In this document: one piece after another, positions 63,854 to 64,000 of the stretch
How positions within the stretch are numbered: position 1 is the stretch's first letter
Layout of the letters: the number at the start of each line of letters is the position of its first letter
Source of the DNA: Myxococcaceae bacterium
GTDB lineage: Bacteria; Myxococcota; Myxococcia; Myxococcales; Myxococcaceae
NCBI GenBank assembly: GCA_004173515.1
Contig: SECN01000023.1
Coordinates: forward strand, 42,015 to 106,014
Direction of reading: 5' to 3'
DNA: 64,000 nt
Made by a program: the position numbers and the translations under genes
The notes under the pieces: generated by a model
Database searches by the model: none
Told to the model about the DNA's origin: nothing
What the model saw: the letters and a program-made list of their open reading frames with translations, nothing else

Positions 63854-64000
63854 ATGGCGAACCGGCATGACAGGGACGACGGGGCCTCGGCGCCCGCCTC
63901 CGCACCGCACGTTTCAGCGTCGCGGGAATCCTACGGTACGGGTCGGGGTGGTCCGGCCGGTGGGACGGGGCGGCAGGGGCCGGACCACCCCGACCCGTAC
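63854..64000 (+). CDS. N-terminus of an unknown protein, runs off the window
   Basis: A frame of 49 codons from ATG 63854 (GAGGGG about 10 bases upstream) reads MANRHDRDDGASAPASAPHV and continues Gly/Arg/Pro-rich to the end. It is divergent from the papain-like gene. The sequence from 63936 is formed by the arms of a perfect inverted repeat, so the coding status of the last part is doubtful. Confidence 0.45.
   Translation, partial: MANRHDRDDGASAPASAPHVSASRESYGTGRGGPAGGTGRQGPDHPDPY
63936..64000. repeat. Perfect 23-bp inverted repeat at the window edge
   Basis: The arm 63936-63958 (starting GTACGGGTCGGGGTGGTCC) and its exact complement 63978-64000 flank a 19-bp GC-rich loop. The arms may continue past the window. 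It could be a strong hairpin or a contig-edge artefact. Confidence 0.85.

Noticed and set aside
63936..64000. Inverted repeat considered as a transposon end or attachment site
   Set aside because: No transposase, target duplication or integrase lies nearby; the two arms are only 19 bp apart, so a hairpin is the simpler reading.

Overview
The window is about 70% GC with strong G/C bias at third codon positions. It is dense in secreted hydrolases, lipoproteins and efflux systems and carries MXAN_0049-type immunity genes. This fits a predatory myxobacterium of the Myxococcus/Corallococcus group (inference from gene content). I see no rRNA, tRNA, CRISPR array, insertion sequence or prophage.

Layout. 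1-2522: methylmalonyl-CoA mutase large and small subunit genes, the small one frameshifted by a 29-bp tandem duplication. 3059-5527: secreted astacin-like metalloprotease, followed by a strong terminator. 5693-14707: a complete mdtABC-type RND efflux operon with its outer-membrane factor. 14882-17221: NmrA-like reductase and SnoaL-like protein divergent from an AraC regulator. 17278-18654: GH26-like secreted glycosidase. 18770-21708: a truncated thiolase-like gene abutting two immunity genes (Imm11, Imm49), then small and fragmentary genes. 21880-26428: a Fur-boxed PepSY membrane operon convergent with a siderophore receptor, separated by three copies of a hairpin repeat. 26625-30060: ileS with two internal lesions. 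30210-31394: GH26 mannanase. 31405-35743: an odd zinc-ribbon SDR and two membrane proteins. 35852-37738: a nitrilase-fold enzyme with an unknown partner. 37772-41720: YciI, tam, a lipoprotein plus small partner gene, recX. 41839-45591: Ntn-hydrolase acylase and a lipase. 45668-53258: an iron island (FecA-like receptor, delta-60 lipoprotein, two Fur-like boxes, imelysin/IrpA, HTTM protein). 53316-54206: HNH endonuclease. 54414-59440: GH6 cellulase, alginate-lyase-like protein and GH15 enzyme. 59577-62658: DUF3302-HlyD-OMF export operon. 62655-63677: papain/C39-like protein. A partial gene overlapping a perfect 23-bp inverted repeat closes the window.

Themes. Several genes work in iron or siderophore uptake, and four Fur-like sites sit at their promoters. 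Secreted polysaccharide and protein degradation is the second theme (astacin, two GH26, GH6, alginate lyase, lipase, acylase). The third is interbacterial competition, seen as remnant toxin-immunity modules.

A notable technical feature is that mutA, ileS (twice), the FecA-like receptor and the imelysin gene are each interrupted by a duplication, deletion or frameshift inside otherwise well-conserved coding sequence. Because ileS is normally essential, assembly damage is the leading explanation. I annotate these genes as interrupted, not as proven pseudogenes.
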